Origin: Mesaphorura yosii | Taxonomy: Eukaryota; Arthropoda; Collembola; Poduromorpha; Tullbergiidae | NCBI GenBank assembly: GCA_009869945.1 | Contig: WIXG01000172.1 | Location: 98,762 to 162,761, forward strand | Direction: 5' to 3' | DNA length: 64,000 bases | Part shown: positions 36,469 to 49,379 of the stretch, piece after piece | Layout of the letters: each line of letters starts with the position of its first letter | Numbering within the stretch: the stretch's first letter is position 1 | Program-made: the position numbers and the translations under genes | The notes under the pieces: model-generated | The model's input: the letters and a program-made list of their open reading frames with translations, nothing else | Told to the model about the DNA's origin: nothing | The model's database searches: none

Positions 36469-39458
36469 TTATGCTTGATGCTTCGCTTCGTCCGGATGTT
36501 GAGCAATGAAATGCCGTTGCATGGTGACTTCGTACAGAAATCTAACGGGGCAACCAGTTTTCGACGGGCATCCATACGGCTTCTCTGCGTTTCCTCTACG
36601 AAATCTTCCTGCAAGTACAGCTCCAACTGGCTTAGGTTTTTGCTCAATCTGTTTCGGCTTCGTGTTCGCCTGAGGAGGCAGAAGCGAACGCCAAGTACGC
36701 GAAGGAGTGGTGAGATAAGGCAAAGGTTCATCCGGGTGTCTTCTGCGAAAATGTTTCAACATGTACTTTCGTTTCTCGAAGGTCACCGTGCAACCAGTCG
36801 TTGACGGGCATACAACTCTGTTGAACTGCTGTTGAACATTTTCAATGGTTTGAGTTTTTAGGCCAGATGAATTTGTTGCAAGTTCAGACTCCTTCTTCTT
36901 AGGCAGAGCATCTTTTTCATTTTCCTGTCGCACTTTCAGCTTCAGCGAAGGTCTGTTGGCAGTCTTAATCTTAATCGAGCGGGATGGGTCTTCTTTATTG
37001 ACTGGAATAATTGCTGCACTAATTGTGGATGGAATTCCAGAAGCAAGCAAAGCTTCCTTCGAATGTTTGTCACGGAAATGCTTCATCATCGTGTTCTCAT
37101 ACAAGAATCTCACGGGGCAGCCAGTCGCAGATGGGCAGCCGTACGGCTTCTTGTCATTCTCAACACTATATCGTCCACGTTTTTGTGGCGACGGCGGCGT
37201 TTGCGTCCTAATCCCATTGGCAGGAGCGTTTTTCATTTCGGGTGTGATTTCTTTATTGCCGGAGTCCGGCGGCATAATCTCATTTGGATGTTTAAGGCTG
37301 AAGTGTTTCAGCATTGTGGACTTGTACAGAAAGCGCACTGTACAGCCCGTGCGTGAAGGACATCCGTAGGGTTTCTTGTCATTGTCCATCTTGCGCTGAT
37401 TGAAATCTGCTGAGTTATAAAGTCTAGGGCGGTCAGTGTTCATTCTCAGCCTCGAATGGTTCATATTAAAGTCGTTAGAATATCGTCTCAGATCACTAGA
37501 AGACCCGCCACTGTCATCAATTCTACATGCTCGGAATTTTGATCTTGGGTGCAATGATAAAGGCACTACAGACGTCAGATGGTGAAGTGGTCTTGCTCTC
37601 TTTTGTTTCCAATGCTTTCTCTTCTTATGTCTCCCTTTGCCGTTGAACCCATCTTCATCCGAAGAAGTAGAATACTCCGTAATGTCACTGCTGCACCGTG
37701 ACTCTGACTTCAATTTTGAATTGTGTGATGAAGATTTTACATGCTGGGACTTGGAGTGTGCACGCGCACCATTCATTCTTGCATCATTGAGGTTTTCTAA
37801 TCTCCGAACACAAGTTTTGTGAAGCCATTCAAGCCAGTAATCACGCCCTTCTCCGTTCTCGTCGTACTTTGGTTCGGGCATAACTTCCTTCTCGAGCTTC
37901 CCATGAGCCGTCAATGATTTACTTCGAAGCCAGGATTTGATTGCGTAGTGAGTGCGACTGTAGTTTTCTTTCTTCCCGTTCAGGCTTGATACTAAACCCA
38001 CGAATCTCGTGACGTCCGTGTCTTTGACGCCAAAGTGAGTCAAAAACTTGGTGATAAAACCACACGAGGGACCGTGGAGCTCATTCGGTTGGGTTAGCAG
38101 GAACACCAATATTTGGTTCACGTGTTGCTTAATGCCCGGCATCATTGAATACTTTCGGATTGTCACCATGCGCGATTCGAGGTCATACTCCAAATCTTCT
38201 ATGTGACCGATCATGAGCTGAACTGGATGAACCCCTATCTCGGTGTTTGGCGACTGCGACCCATTCTCATTGTTTCTAACATGGTTCGTTTGGAACAAGG
38301 CAAGCTCCTTCCCAACAGCTTCACTTGGTGGAGTTGTTTCTTTCTCGAGTGTTTCTTCCAGCTCTTGTTTCGTTCCGTGCTTAGGCTAAAACGTCAACAT
38401 GGCCAGGCTATTATTAAGCCTCCTGTGTAAGATATTTCATGTTTTCAATAAAGTATTAAGAACCTACCTGATCATCAATTGGAATAGAGAAATTGAAGTC
38501 ATTTCCATGAAGTCGAACTCCCAAAAACAGAAACAACTGACGAATAGCACTTAAATCCGGATGATTCAATATGCTGGGATAATCATATGCGATGCTAAAG
38601 ACGGTTTTCCAGACCGTTACGGTCTGGCATGAGGGTAAAAATTGACCGTTGGGCAGTTTTTGCTCACATAAGGCTTGTATGCGGTGCTTCAAGTCTACAA
38701 TTACATCTGTGGAAACGAAAAGATATGGTCATTGAAACTTTCAATTCTTTTATCACCTACAGGTACATGATTTTCTTCCCACCATCATTGTCATCTAGTT
38801 CCGGATTCATTTCGGAATCTCCATCAGGTACTTCCTGTCTTTCGATTAAATCTGCACCAACAGGACCGAGACCATTGGAGTTTTCACCACAGTCCATCGG
38901 CACATGGATGTCAGTATCGGCTGGACATAGTTGGACAGATTACTTCATTTTCAGATTACAGATTATCGACTACTTTAAAAAAATCGAAGATTACAGATTG
39001 CAGATTACTTTTAAAATGGTAAGATTACAGATTACTTTTAAAAAAATTGAGATTACAGATTTAAGATTACTTTAAGGGTACAGATTACAAGATTTCAGAT
39101 TACTTTTTAAAAAGGGGAAACCCGTTGACCTATAGGGTTTGGTAGGGGGTTGAGGGCGGATTCTGACGTATTTTCAAACAAATGAGGTGTGAATTACTGC
39201 TGAGTTTGAATTTGTCACAAAAAACGCTTTGTTTCATGTTTGCACTGTTTAGGTGAGACACACTGATTTTTGTGCTGAGGCTACAGATTACAGATTATTT
39301 TGCAGTTTTCTCAGGTTGAGATTACAGATTGCAGATTGAAATGGTGACAGGTTACACCTTGCAATTGTAATCTGATTACTTTTAAGATTACAAATAATCT
39401 AAAATCAAAGTAATCTGCCCACCTATGCAGCTGAACCTTCTTCAGCATCGATTTCCAT
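36469..39458 (-). CDS. Uncharacterised protein with four C-x5-C-x12-H-x4-H zinc fingers
   Basis: Predicted minus-strand exons: 39458-39437, 38920-38783, 38706-38468 and 38385-36469, phase-consistent, about 771 residues. The start ATG at 39458 has an in-frame TGA upstream. The N-terminal half includes a possible globular region (GQFLPSCQTVTVWKTVFSIA, LSAIRQLFLFLGVRLHGNDF) and EGRDYWLEWLHKTCVRRLEN, followed by a Ser/Lys-rich linker. Four similar units lie near 37285-37380, 37061-37155, 36737-36813 and 36490-36585. Each reads CPSxTGCxVRFLYxxTMxKHF then HP; unit three is the most diverged (CTVTFEKRKYMLKHF). The spacing fits TFIIIA-type fingers, but the sequence is unlike standard C2H2 fingers and the usual TGEKPY linkers are absent. 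A nuclear nucleic-acid-binding role is inferred. No known family was recognised. The first intron coincides with a transposon insertion. The join at 38783 uses a weaker GTGGGA donor. Confidence 0.78.
38926..39427. mobile_element. hAT-like miniature transposon (non-autonomous) forming an intron
   Basis: A 502-bp element with no coding capacity. Its ends are imperfect inverted repeats: the left begins CATAGTTGGACAGATTACTT and the right, reverse-complemented, begins CATAGGTGGGCAGATTACTT; 27 of the first 33 bases match. The TAGGTGGGCA core resembles hAT-superfamily ends. The flanks are similar 8-mers, CGGCTGGA (38918-38925) and CAGCTGAA (39428-39435), 6 of 8 identical, fitting a diverged 8-bp target duplication as hAT elements make. 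The interior is built of imperfect AGATTACAGATTACTTTTAA units in both orientations. It interrupts codons of the four-finger gene on the minus strand. Confidence 0.7.
38945..39110. repeat. GATTACA-type imperfect tandem array inside the miniature element
   Basis: Repeated GATTACAGATTA and TTTTAAAA words alternate with a period of roughly 20-30 bp. A second, smaller group in mixed orientation lies at about 39285-39420. The array belongs to the interior of the mobile element rather than being a simple microsatellite. Confidence 0.6.
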
Positions 39459-42400
39459 TTTCAATTTGAAAGGACCTCTTTGAAACTTTGCGATGCGTCA
39501 AAACCAAGTTCTTTCCTGAAAAAGAGCAGGGTTAAATCATATCCGAGCGTATTTACTGAAATTACCTTTTTACGTGAGTTACGTACCTCCAATAACTCTT
39601 ATTAGCTGAGTTTTCTGGAAAAGACAAAACTCTCTCAGAAATTGCAGCAATTGCAAAGACCTACAAAACAAACCTCTCCTCGACGTGTGTTGTAGCTAGC
39701 GTTGTGCTCTCAGCGTGGTGAAGATAAGTTTAATCACAGTTAAGAAATAGAACCACTTAATAGTCGACATTTTATTAACAGATTGATTTGTAAAACAGTA
39801 GAGAAAATGAAACACTGTATTGCATTTTCATTTCCTGCAAGCAACAACGAAAAGAAATGCAACGCAGCACAACACACTTTAACTCAAACTCCCGCAAACT
39901 TTCATTTTGTGTTGATTCGATTCAAGGTCTTTTCGCGTACAGAAACGTACGCAAGGAAGCGCAAGAGGACTCTTTCCTCTTCGTCATCTTTGTTGTAGTT
40001 TCAACTTTATCAGTGAATCTGAAATCTGAACTGCATCTGCAGCTTACTTTCTTTGTCAGCAAGACTGGCGTGATGACAGGCGCAATTTGAAGAGTATTCC
40101 CCACGTTCATTATGAATTTTAGAAGGAAGTAATGAGATTGAGAAGAACGACGTTAATTTGGAGGATTCTCTCGTTCTAGCACAAAATTAGGCCAATCATA
40201 TCAATCCATTTAAGGTGTCTGCATGGATTGTGACTCATCCATTGAAATCGGCCAGTTTGCATGACTGAAATAATTGCTTCTAAAGATTGTTACTTTGTTC
40301 CTGATCTAAAGTCATGCGTATTTTTAAATAGCCTTTTGAATCATCAATCTCCGGTGCTAACCTCCAAGCCACGCGCGTCTAGCCGAAGTCATAAACGACA
40401 TGTACGTGACGACATATGTTTACATTTATTGCATTGCATTTTATTAACTTTAAAAAGAAATTAGTGTCCTGTAATGCATTAAAATCTGGAAACGGGAACC
40501 CACACACACGCACGGAATGCGAGCGTGACAGTGAAGCCAAACAATAAGCCATTTGTCAATTCACAGGAGGATAAAGTACGTTAAAATGCTACTGTCACGA
40601 TCACACACAGTGTGAACAAGAAGCAACAACGACAGTGATATTTGATGAATCTATTATCACAAACACGATTCACAATTCACACATGTGCATGAATGTTACA
40701 ATCATAAACAACAGCATTTGAGTTATTTATTTGTTGATTGCTGGACAGTTCAGAGCAGAATTAATCTGAAATATCTGGTTTGAGGTGGGTCTGGGTTGCT
40801 GGGATTTCTGATCGCAGATCCCGAATGAAAGGAAAATAACCGTGAGTGCCGTGAAAACAAACACCAGTCTCGATCGCACTAGGCTCATTAGCGTCAAGAC
40901 GTCTGTCAAGTACACAATCGATTTCATAATCCGAAGGGTGTGTGCAGCTTTTCCTAATCTGCATCCAAGATAGCTCTGAACTTTGAACGAAGGCTGTTTC
41001 TGCGTCTGTTTCCTGTAACCATGCTCCAACTGACAGCTGTGAACAAATTCAGCATGCAAATAGGCACATAACAATCAAATGTAGCAATACATTTTATACA
41101 TTCAGTAAATGACGACATTAGTTCGTATTGTATTCAAGCCAAGCCACGCGCCACAGAATTTACGCACTTGGCTGGATTTTTTTCATTTTTTAGGTCAGAA
41201 TCCCGAGTATGTAGAATTTAAAGTTTTCAAGACGTCAAGTTCCAGATAATCGAGTGGAAGATCCCGAATAAATTGAGTTTGTAAACTCGAAGTTCAAATA
41301 CTGAAGTTTCGAGAAGCGACAGCGAGAATTCCATTATCGTTCTTTCTACCGCACCTGGGCCATGAGCGAACAACAGCTAACCGGATTTTGTTGGGTTTCC
41401 AGGAGCGATAAGCTTGGAAAAGTGGTTACGGCAGGCCAGTCCGCGGTTGCAGGCTGCTCAATACATTTTAAAGCTTTGATGCTGACTCCCGGCTGCTCGG
41501 TTGTTGTTTGTTCTTTCTGAAGCGCGGCTATCATCTATCAAGTTGTTGTTGATGTTTGTGTTTGCGGCTTTAAGACGAAGCCTGCTTTCGGGCCGTGGAA
41601 TTTGGACCTGAACTTTGAATATTTACAGTAACGTAATAAACGTAAGAAGTTTCATGCCCGCCTCGTGTAACGCTCGTCTACGGGAGCAACGAGCAATAAT
41701 TGCAGTGCTGCAAAAACAGAAGCACCAGCGGACGAAGCTAATTTTACTAGATTCTATCTCTAGAATATATCTGTCGTGTCGGCAGCCAACTCGTGTGTCG
41801 TGAATGGACACATGTGTCGATTCCCGCTGGTAACTTTCCAATTTTTTTCGCGAAATGACTGAAATGGCAGCTAATTGACGGAGATTTATGTTCTAATGCA
41901 GCCAGACGCAGAGATAAAAACATAAAAAATCTACAAAGTGCACGAGCCGGGCTAGCCTGCCAATGTAAATAATTCCCAGCATAATTACGGCTGCCATTAT
42001 GAGGGCAATCATTAGACATTTACATTAGACACATGCTGACATTCCCCATTCCATGCCATTCCATATCGAGTGTATCGCAGTCACAGTCTTATATCAGCTG
42101 GGCCCGTCTGGATTGCAAAAACTCGATGAAACATGGCGTAAAGCGGAGGAAGGGAAAGCAAAGCAAACATGCTTGCATTTGCAAAATGTGCAGAACAGAA
42201 ACTGCACGGAGCCCGGGAGCCCGTAAAAGTAAAACCCGCAACCTTGAGCTCATGTTTCATCAGTTCAATGTCAATGCCACAGCTTGACACGGCTGGGCTC
42301 TTCTGAAGGCCCTAATGATGGATGTTGAAAGAATTGCACAGGAAGCGAGGAGCCAAGCACAATCGATAACACTTCACTTAAACCCATCTTTAAAGCCTAT

Positions 42401-44224
42401 GAGACTTCCTTTTGAGCTGCCGTGCCGCGCTGGAAAAGTGAAAGTGAAGTTCCTGGAATTTCGCTTGCGCGTTTCGCAAGCGACACGCAAACAACACATT
42501 CCATAATTATTGTGTCCATGTTTTCTCAAGAAATGAAAGGAAATGAACACAATCGCATCATTTATTCAAAAGTGGCCGCAGCAGCAGTCAAAACAATTCA
42601 AACCTGACATGCTTGTTGTTTCGACTTTCGACTGTTTGCAAATATCGAAAAATATCTAGAATTGAGAATTGTGAATTGTCGATTGGGTGGTACGTTTCGA
42701 TGACCCAACTAATTATCATTAAAGAAAATCGAGCCTACCTGTCGTGTCTGTTTGCGGAATAAACAATGACGATCGAAAACGAAAAGCATTGCCAAATGCC
42801 AAATGAATTCCTGGATCCCGACCACGGCCACGTCGCAAAAGTAAAACCGAATTCGAGTCGAAACTCAACAACACCTTTCATTCTCGCCATTGTCGCCATG
42901 CCAAATTGCCACAGCCATAACGCCATAAGCCACATTCACAATTCGCACAATGACAGGTTCCATGCAAATATTTCACGTTTCGCGTTACTCGTTCCTGTTG
43001 GCTGCGGTTGCTGGTTGCTGTTGTTGCCCGGATGTGTAGTACCATGCATTCCTTTCGTGCTGTGTCAAGTCTCATGCATACCAAATTCCAGCAGAGCACG
43101 AGCACTGTAATGCTCGCGTTAATCTTGTTTATGTCGTGTCCTGCCAATCCGGCGTTGCTGTTTGCTGTTTTCTGCTGTATTTTTTGCTTTTCGGAGCATT
43201 CCAAGAGAAAAAAAAGAACAGAGCAGAGAACAAGATGATGCCATTTGCAAATCACGACCAGTGAATGATCATGTCGCATCGGATCTCAATTCAATTAGTT
43301 CATAAAGAAATACAGCTCATGTTATTTTCCTTGTCGTGGTTCGTGTTCTGCTCTACTCTGCTCTTTGATCAGATTATCAGGCATCATTCCATCCCGTTCC
43401 AGATTCCATCACGACTCGGCTCTCGCCGTATCAGTATCAAAGCCTATTTTCATTTCTTTCGATTCATGTATCAAGTTCAAACCCAGCCAAGTCCACGTCC
43501 ACGATCCAAGTCTCAAAATTAATTACAGCGATTCTCTTTCATTCGCTGCCAGCGCATCGCAATCGCATGTCATGTCACGGCATTCGCACTCGCTGGTCCG
43601 TTCCCTCTCACTAGCTCATAAATCCTAAAATGGAAAAATAACATCAAAGCAATCAGCAGCGACTAGCGAACGGGAAAGGAAAGGGCACTTCAAGATCGTT
43701 TGAAGAATCAGCTCGTGACAGCAGCTTTGTTGTTGTTTACGAGTACGGAGTCCCAATCGAGTACAAATACGAAGACGTGTATGACGGTTTTGAATTACTG
43801 CTAAAGGGATTACGACTGTTTACCATGCGAATGCGAAACGCGAATGCGAAATAGGAAGCCATAGAGCTGCTTACTGACACTACCGTGCTTGATGCTTTCG
43901 GACGAAGCCACTCCGGGCTGAGATGGATTCGAAAAACATGCCCTAAAAGTAAAGCCTTTTTCTAGTATTCTTCTTCAGTATTTTGTATTGGAGAGAAACT
44001 ATAATTATAGCGTACGCGCTGCTGCTGATGCAGCGAGCTACAGATGTGGCATGGCTTGGTTTGGCTTCTTGTTCACTGTTCATTCGACTAGCTCGTGGCA
44101 TGGCATGGGTACATGCACTGCTAGCTTTAGCCAAGTCATTTTGCAATAGCACTTCAGTTTCAGAGTACGTGTACATGCTGTTGACGCTCAGTCGATTGCC
44201 CATCGCCTGGCTGTCTGCTTTAAA
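39459..44224. other. Intergenic region, 4.8 kb
   Basis: Holds the 5' UTR of the four-finger gene (a likely non-coding exon begins after TTTTTCAG near 39520) and the upstream region of paralogue A. ORFs here are short, overlap on both strands and resemble no family. A short CA-rich run lies near 40501. Confidence 0.5.
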
Positions 44225-44260
44225 TATAAATGTGCTTCACGCACCAACTTAACTTCAGTT
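44225..44260 (+). promoter_or_regulatory. Core promoter of paralogue A: TATA box plus initiator
   Basis: TATAAA at 44225-44230 and a TCAGTT initiator at 44255-44260, with the initiator A 32 bp after the first T of the TATA box. This is the normal arthropod spacing. The start codon follows 144 bp downstream. Paralogue B has the same arrangement. Confidence 0.7.
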
Positions 44261-44400
44261 GAGCGTCGACTTTCGTCCCGTCACAACAGCTTAAAGTTTT
44301 CACAACCTCTCGAGTAAGACTTCGAGTAAAAGCACTGAAGCAGTATAGTCAAGTCAAGAGTGAACATTTCACTTCTAAAGTGCTCAGTTCCAGTGAAGGA

Positions 44401-47400
44401 ATGAATTCAACTTGCATCCTGCCCCCAACAGCAGCAGCAACTACAGGAGCCCATAACAATCAGAACAACATACATCCAGCCCTTCGACCATCGACAATGC
44501 AGCAACAGCAACAATATCACGATCCCGGAAGCATGGACGCGTACCAGAGCGCAAACGAGTTGCTTCACGACACCGTGACGCTCCTAAGCGGAAACAAAGC
44601 CCCGACCAGGGTCATCCTGTCAGTATTCCGCACCACAGCCGATCACTTTGCACTCGTCTACCCCGATAACAGGTAAAAGTCTGAAAATTCATCTAATCTG
44701 TCGTTAGTCTAGGAAAAGGAAAATTGGTGCCATTATCGTTAGTAGTAAGAGCTGTCTTTATCATTGGCCCAGCTGGAGCCGGAGCCACGAGCCAATTTAC
44801 ACAGGCAACTCAGGCTGTAGTGAAATAAACGCAAAGGTTGAGGCAGGCTGAGAACTGAGACGAGTCTCGCCTCTGTTCCAACTGCGTTGAGAGGAAGTAA
44901 AAATTACTGTAATTACAATTTAGTAGTGTATTTACAGAATTTCCACACGTGCTGGTCATAAGTCATTAGTCACTTATAGTATTAGTCTCGTCTCAGGATC
45001 AATTTGCTAAGCTGGGATGATTGAAAGCCATAATGGTCAAGGCAGGATTCACAAAAAATTGTAGTTCTGGTCCAATACAGCACCAATCAATTAGGACACA
45101 CGAACTTCCTGCGTGATGCGCTGTAGCCAATACTTTATTAGTATTATTGCATTTTTGGTTTCAAGGATTTTCGGGCCCTGGCCAACTGGCCAGTGTTGTT
45201 GGCCAGGGCAAGACAGGATGCGCGTGGCCACTATCAATGTTGTTTTTCGATCACTGCATTCATTCATTATGGTGTAGTTGTTACATTTCCAATGCAATTA
45301 GTACGGTCTTATCTTACATCACGAATTCGCGTTCGAATATTGCGTATTTGATGCTTAAACCAACAGCAGGGCAAAACGGTTAATCAAGAATCAGTGAACA
45401 GAGTAAATTAACATTAACATTAGCTAATTACACGTCGTAGTCGCTGAATTGCAACTTGTTTCCTCAAATTGTAATAATTGTAATCGCATTCCTCATGTCT
45501 GACGTAAGTCACGCCATTCTTAACATGCACTCTGTACGCGTAGGAGAGTGTAATTTTAGTTTCAGGCTCGAAACGCATTGCATTGATTACATTTCCTTCA
45601 AGCCACCCCTTATGGTGGTGTCCTAAATTAATGCGAGCTGACCTATTTGCAACGGACTAATTCATCTTTGTGGCTTATTTGCTAATTTTGGTCTCCGGCC
45701 GCTTGCTGACTGCACGAAATGAGAAACCACCAGTATCATTTTTCATACAGCTTGGCTTACGTGCGACGAGAACATGCAAAAGATGAACATGACTGACAGC
45801 ACTCACTAAAAATAATATTGATGTAGTGCTGCAATGCAATACAGCTAGTGGTAGTGCGGGTCCTCAATTTAAATGGAAGCTAGAACTGGAACGAGCACGG
45901 CAGGGAACCGATTTGTACTTCCTCAAGACCGCCACGGGCCACAGACGAGGCCACAGTGCATCATTCGCTAAGTGCATGACGCGATTCTTAGAATTTGCGA
46001 ATTTTTGGCAAATCCACTCTATTTTCTGGCCTGCCTGGCTTTTGCCATGTTTTGTGACTTGCTCCAATTTTCTGTGAATGCAAGCAAATTCTTTCATTTT
46101 CCTCTGTGTGATTATGGCAGAAGTGACAGTTGTCTGTGCCAAAAACTTACCTCGGTCATTCCGCATTTTATGTCCCCATAAATTTAGCCTAGCCATCAGC
46201 ATCAAGATCAGAGCTAGACTGCACGGCGACGGCGGTGGAAATTCCACCCGAGAGTGGGATCAAAGGCCAAAGGTCTAAAATTAACCAAATCAGGGCAAGA
46301 TTGATAATGATTGAGTTCCCGTCTGTCTCATCTGAAAGAAACACAATCCATGCATGGCATTTCCTTGTCTTGTCTCATGCTGGCTAGCGTCTAGCGTATG
46401 AGCACTTCCAAGTGATAAATTTAGACGAAAGACCCGACCTAATGTGTTTGTAACCTATTTAAAGTTCAAAATCCACTGTGAGCTAGTATGAGCACGAGCA
46501 ATGGCTCGACTTATTGCGTGCTGGTTTTGTTTGTATTTGTGCCCTGGTTCCTTGTCTTAATGTCCTCATTCCAAATCGATTAAATAATTGTCTTTGCCGA
46601 AGGAAAATCCGCCCAACCCAGTCCAGCCCGAAGTAGTGACAATTGACAATAAAGTATGTCAAGCCAAGCACAAAACAAGTATTAATGTAATTGCAATTGC
46701 TCGTAGTTTCAAAGCTGAGTTGAATCGATCGAGTATTTGAATTCGGAGTTTCTGTTTAATATTTTAATATTCCATTGTTGTATAAAATGTATTAACCAAC
46801 TCCTACAACGGCGGCAATGCAGAATTCATTATTGATCAGCTTCTACAGATTTCCAATTAATTTTTGCACACGCACACACAGCACTCGAGCATGGACTACA
46901 CGCGTGCTCATGTTTTTGTTTTGGCTGATAGGAAAGGAATTTTACGAGCCTATTACGTTACTTCCTTATCCTTTTCCAATTAACGATTACATGGCCATGG
47001 CCACTTGACTTGTAATAATTGCTTGTTCTTCGGTTCAAGTTCAAGTATAATTACAATTACACACTTGTGGATGCATGCGCCAATACTTGATAGCTGCCCA
47101 GGCAAGTTCGTCGAAGCCGAAGGCTTTAGTGTTTAGTGCAAAAACACATGCACAGCACTCTCAACGCAGAAATAACTACTTCGAGCCTCGAAAATGCTGC
47201 ACTTGAATTAACTAAAAGTAAGTTTGAATTTGCAAGTCGCAGCTGCAAATATTAGAAACTAGAAATGGTTTCACTTTCTACATCCACCCCACGTATGGCG
47301 GCACGCAATGCGATAAGATCCGAATGTCACCTTGCAAATCATTCCAATTCACTGTCAAAACGAACGTTAATGGCTAGAATGACAATTAATCAAAAATGTA

Positions 47401-49379
47401 CGCTTTAATTGCCTTTTGACTATTTTGTTAATTAATTCAGTAGTGCATAACAATAATTCCCCATTCGCCTGTGTGAAACGAATAACGAAATGCGAATTGT
47501 GAAATTAAATCAAATGGTTGGAGAAATCCGGCTGTCAGCTGCCATAATTAAAAATTAAAATTGAAAGTGTGACTAAGCTTATGTCATCAGTAAATTGCAA
47601 ACCTACGGCAGTAATTAAAATTTCAGAGGGTAGATTTCAGTAGATTAGAGCTAGATGAGATCATACTTAAGATACGCGATAATGAAATCGTGATTAAATT
47701 ACGAAACTAATTGTATCGCTCCTTTTTCTGTTCTTTTTGCAGACGCAAAGCAGTCGCCATCAAACCAGCTGGCTGTATTAACCTTCGTAGCGTCACCTGC
47801 GAAGAGATCACGCTCGGAGCCGGTCTGAAAGGATTCACTCTTCGGCCGAAGGTAACTTTCCTCTTCCCAGCTGCCAATTTCGCATACAGTGGAATATTTT
47901 GCAATATGTTGAAAAAATTAATTTTCAAAAAGTGGCTTTGGTCATAGTCCAAGTACTCATGCAAGTGGCAAGTAGCAAGTTTTGATGAATGACGAGCGCG
48001 TGAATCGTGATTGAGTGTGAGATCTCGCACACCTGAAGACTTAATTGCTGGCGTCATAATTGCATAATGTTGTGTACCTGACAGGAGAAGCAGCAAGCAA
48101 AAGATGATCTCTTGCGCTTGTTTGCATTTTTGAATCGCCAGACTTCTTGTCGCCTTCGTACGTAATTGCACGCTTTGATTTTGAGCACGACAAAATTTCA
48201 ATTTTTGATTGACATTTGACACGACGATTCTTGCCGATGGCGTCATTCGCACCTGGTATCTGTTTTCTTTCAGTAGATCAGAAAACGGATTACTGCTGCA
48301 CGGCTAAAAATTACTACACCGCACCGTCTTCGTCAGCAAAAAATTAAATATTTATTACGCTGACGCTCAATGCTAGCACGTTCTTTCGTGTGGGTTTTCA
48401 TTCATTTGTTACCACTTGTCAGCAAAATGCAAAAGACACCATGAAACAATGCCAAAGGATATGAGTTTACAATTATTTATAAATATTATAATTCGCGAGT
48501 ATTTTCCAGAATCTGGGTTTTATTCTGGAAACGGCTGCACTTTTCTTAACTTTGTCTCATTCATTTGTCACGTTCCAACAATTTCGTGAAACATTTCTTC
48601 GGATTAGCATACAAAACGTGCGAGCAAAATGCAAAAATAATTGCCGAGTGATTTCACACTGCTTGCTTATTGAATATGCAACGCCAATTTGCAGGGAAGC
48701 TTTTGAATATGAAATCAGGCGTGCCTGTTTTTAAAAACAACTAAATTAATAATTAACAGCTGAAAAATATGATCGCCGCCAAAACAGAATAAAATTCCTT
48801 TGATAATTAATGTAAGTTGCTGCTTTGGTGAAAATTACTAATCTCATCACATTAGCGAGTTCTTCAAAAGCGTGTGCACTGTACACGTGAAGAAAGCTGA
48901 AACGCGACTCCTAACTGGTTATTTCCAGAGCGTACTCAATTGCGTAATAGCGTAATTAAGGTGATCTTGAAAATGTGATTAGAAATTCATGTAAATTAGA
49001 GCCAATTTGCATGAACTTGGACTATGAACTTGAATAATTGTACGCAAAATAATTGCGAAAATGCATCCAACCGAATTGTAATGAATTTCTGTCCTTTCTC
49101 TTGCAGAAATGTGATACTTCATCTGCAGCTTTGACTTTCATCTGCTCGGATGCGTCGCTTCTGCCGAAATGGATGGAAGCCTTATCTTCCCCCTCCGATA
49201 ACACATCCACTTCCCAGACAGCAGCAAACAATGGCCGCAACGGTCTGAAGAGAACCACCGCCACACACTTTACTCCCGGACCGGAAGAAGAGTCGGCTCC
49301 AGTCTACTACCGCCGCACCTCGCCAAGACTGAGCTCCCTCTCGTCATTGGACGAGGAAGACGAAGAGTATGACGAATAG
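44401..49379 (+). CDS. Small PH-like domain protein, paralogue A
   Basis: Three exons: 44401-44672, 47743-47851 and 49107-49379 (TAG), in phase, 217 residues. Exon 1 gives a low-complexity head (MNSTCILPPTAAATTGAH), the conserved HPALRPST and TVTLLSGN motifs, and the start of a beta-rich domain (RVILSVFRTTADHFALVYPD). Exon 2 (109 bp, the same length in B) gives GCINLRSVTCEEITLGAGLK and GFTLRPK. Exon 3 gives AALTFICSDASLLPKWMEAL, a final strand and an amphipathic helix with the Trp typical of PH folds, then a disordered tail ending LSSLDEEDEEYDE. The order of strands and helix suggests a PH/PTB-like module of about 110 residues, which would bind phosphoinositides or peptides; this is inference. 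Introns are long (3.1 and 1.3 kb). AATAAA is at 49891-49896. The start follows the paralogue alignment rather than the longer upstream frame. Confidence 0.82.
44673..47742. other. Paralogue A intron 1 (3.1 kb)
   Basis: Bounded by AG|GTAAAAG and TTTTTGCAG|A. No protein-like ORF is supported. A perfect 11-bp inverted repeat is at 45175-45209. The length suggests regulatory content. Confidence 0.6.
45175..45209. repeat. Perfect 11-bp inverted repeat
   Basis: GCCCTGGCCAA (45175-45185) and TTGGCCAGGGC (45199-45209) flank a 13-bp spacer that itself carries CTGGCCAG. It could form a hairpin or a set of binding sites for a dimeric factor. Confidence 0.6.
47852..49106. other. Paralogue A intron 2 (1.25 kb)
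   Basis: No coding signal. Its length is close to that of intron 2 of paralogue B (1.29 kb), although no obvious sequence similarity was noticed by eye. Confidence 0.5.

Noticed and set aside
36405-36731. 108-codon minus-strand ORF at the 3' end of the four-finger gene
   Set aside because: It is an alternative frame over the fourth finger, whose own frame is strongly supported by the repeated motif.
40727-43280. Several 60-130 codon ORFs on both strands
   Set aside because: Short, overlapping and without motifs or paired splice signals; treated as non-coding.
47707-48252. 181-codon minus-strand ORF
   Set aside because: It is antisense to the conserved 109-bp exon 2 of paralogue A; that coding constraint keeps the opposite frame open. 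The rest has random composition.
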